Assembly (NCBI RefSeq): GCF_051106095.1
Contig: NC_135793.1
Location: 2,213,501-2,277,500, forward strand
DNA length: 64,000 nt
Origin: Pogona vitticeps
Lineage: Eukaryota; Chordata; Lepidosauria; Squamata; Agamidae
Direction of reading: 5' to 3'
Shown here: one piece after another, positions 63,843-64,000 of the stretch
How the letters are laid out: every line of letters begins with the position of its first letter
Numbering within the stretch: position 1 is the first letter of the stretch
Translations under genes and position numbers: made by a program
Notes under the pieces: model-generated
Told to the model about the DNA's origin: nothing
Seen by the model: the letters and a program-made list of their open reading frames with translations, nothing else
Database searches by the model: none

Positions 63843-64000
63843 CCTAAACTGGAAGGCTTTGTGGACAAGCTAGGCCTAGCACTGCCTGACTTCCTGTTCA
63901 GAAAGGAAACTGCTCAAGAACTAGAGCTGGGAGCTTCCTTTCTGAACAGGAAGTCAGGCAGTGCTAGGCCTAGCTTGTCCACATAGCCTTCCAGTTTAGG
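63843..64000. repeat. Long palindrome with 66-bp arms, running to the window edge
   Basis: Arm 63843-63908 (CCTAAACTGGAAGGCTTTGT onwards) is matched by the reverse complement at 63935-64000 with a single mismatch, around a 26-bp loop (63909-63934). The right arm reaches the last base, so the true arms may be longer. It has no coding content. Confidence 0.95.

Overview
The window is vertebrate nuclear DNA, most likely from a squamate reptile. It has small coding exons with canonical GT/AG borders in long introns, abundant microsatellites, and a characteristic mix of repeats: a Sauria-type tRNA SINE with a target-site duplication, BovB/RTE LINE fragments, CR1 and L2-like LINE tails, a Penelope-like fragment with a GIY-YIG domain, TA-flanked Tigger-like MITEs, and one young Ty3/gypsy-type LTR element. 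No database could be searched, so the species is not named. Layout: 1-18 kb holds no gene I can support, only simple repeats, LINE/SINE remnants, MITEs and two unassigned stretches. A CpG-rich block at about 18.2-18.65 kb ends in a strong splice donor and is the probable promoter and non-coding first exon of the next gene. From 31.5 to 47.8 kb nine coding exons on the plus strand join in phase into a complete 688-residue LNX-family E3 ligase (RING, NPAF motif, four PDZ domains). From 62.5 down to 51.6 kb eight exons on the minus strand join in phase into the C-terminal 302 residues of a FIP1-like pre-mRNA 3'-end processing factor, whose N-terminal part lies beyond the right edge. The two genes are tail to tail, about 3.8 kb apart between stop codons. 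This is the arrangement known for FIP1L1 and LNX1 in mammals (human 4q12). Yet the LNX protein resembles LNX2 more than LNX1, and the FIP1-like protein is much more diverged than FIP1L1 normally is among amniotes. The simplest reading is an ancient duplicate block carrying an LNX2-like (lnx2b-type) gene and a FIP1L1-like paralogue. The intron that splits PDZ3 of the LNX gene carries a 5.6-kb antisense LTR retrotransposon of the Gmr1 type (integrase-type part before the reverse transcriptase) with nearly identical 535-bp LTRs and a 5-bp target duplication. Several long inverted repeats stand out, above all a 66-bp-armed palindrome that runs into the right edge of the window. Roles: the LNX-type protein would be a cytoplasmic RING ubiquitin ligase scaffold that binds Numb-like and junction proteins through its PDZ domains. 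The FIP1-like protein would work in the nucleus in the CPSF/poly(A) polymerase machinery. They share no pathway; their proximity is inherited synteny.
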